In this document: one piece after another, positions 63,776 through 64,000 of the stretch
Position numbering within the stretch: position 1 is the stretch's first letter
Layout of the letters: each line of letters opens with the position of its first letter
Source of the DNA: Okapia johnstoni
Lineage: Eukaryota; Chordata; Mammalia; Artiodactyla; Giraffidae
Assembly (NCBI GenBank): GCA_024291935.2
Contig: CM044316.1
Location: 3,526,501-3,590,500 of the forward strand
Direction: 5' to 3'
DNA length: 64,000 nt
Translations under genes and position numbers: made by a program
Notes under the pieces: model-generated
Databases searched by the model: none
Told to the model about the DNA's origin: nothing
Seen by the model: the letters and a program-made list of their open reading frames with translations, nothing else

Positions 63776-64000
63776 GTGCGTGAGTCCCCGTGCCCCATCT
63801 TGTTTCTGGCTGGTTCCCACAGTGCCTCCACTGGAGGGGGGGTGGTGCTGGTAACAGAAGTGTCCTCCTTCCGCAGTCTAGCTAGGCTCATCAGTAAACC
63901 CACCTCCCACCTCGCCACCTGTGTGCAAGTCTGTCTCTCCTCCCCAAAGCTGCCCTCCCTCCGGAGAATGTGAGCTAGCTGCTCCTGGTAGGTTCTGGAT

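Noticed and set aside
63776..64000. Searched for the last SUGP1 exon
   Set aside because: No acceptor followed by the expected short C-terminus was seen.

Overview
This window is mammalian nuclear DNA from a ruminant, most likely a bovid such as cattle. The basis is the interspersed repeats: BovB (RTE) LINEs, Bov-tA/Bov-A2 SINEs and cetartiodactyl CHR-type tRNA-derived SINEs occur throughout. Two split genes lie head to head. MAU2 (cohesin-loader subunit, also called SCC4/KIAA0892) runs leftward from an ATG at 30835. SUGP1 (SURP and G-patch splicing factor, also called SF4) runs rightward from an ATG at 31196. This is the same arrangement as on human 19p13.11, so GATAD2A is expected beyond the left edge and TM6SF2 beyond the right edge.

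I traced 16 MAU2 coding exons on the minus strand (2875-30835). They join in frame into 516 codons, about 84% of the roughly 613-residue protein; the 3' exons lie left of base 1. I traced 13 SUGP1 coding exons on the plus strand (31196-63775), giving 627 codons; only a short C-terminal exon lies right of the window. All junctions are GT-AG and preserve frame. The two start codons are 360 bp apart across a shared promoter that carries a TCTCGCGAGA palindrome and two inward-facing ZNF143-like motifs.

The introns hold most of the sequence. MAU2 intron 1 (13130-30559) contains a BovB copy, a U6 snRNA pseudogene and an old L1 hit repeatedly by later elements. Its deepest nest is L1 > Tigger > mariner > solo LTR, and the order can be read from target-site duplications. 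SUGP1 introns 7 and 8 are each largely an antisense old L1 interrupted by BovB, Bov-A, CHR and Tigger elements.

I found no novel gene system, operon, CRISPR or phage-like element; this is ordinary vertebrate housekeeping-gene DNA. The observations most worth a second look are: (1) an 18-nt MAU2 microexon followed by a 366-bp intron with textbook U12-type (minor spliceosome) donor and branch sites; (2) duplicated SURP exons 5 and 7 of SUGP1, both 124 nt, which share a near-identical stretch of about 50 bp across their 3' splice sites with an unusually close branch-site match; (3) an L1 insertion whose boundary lies 41 nt from a SUGP1 acceptor; and (4) the nested transposon stack.
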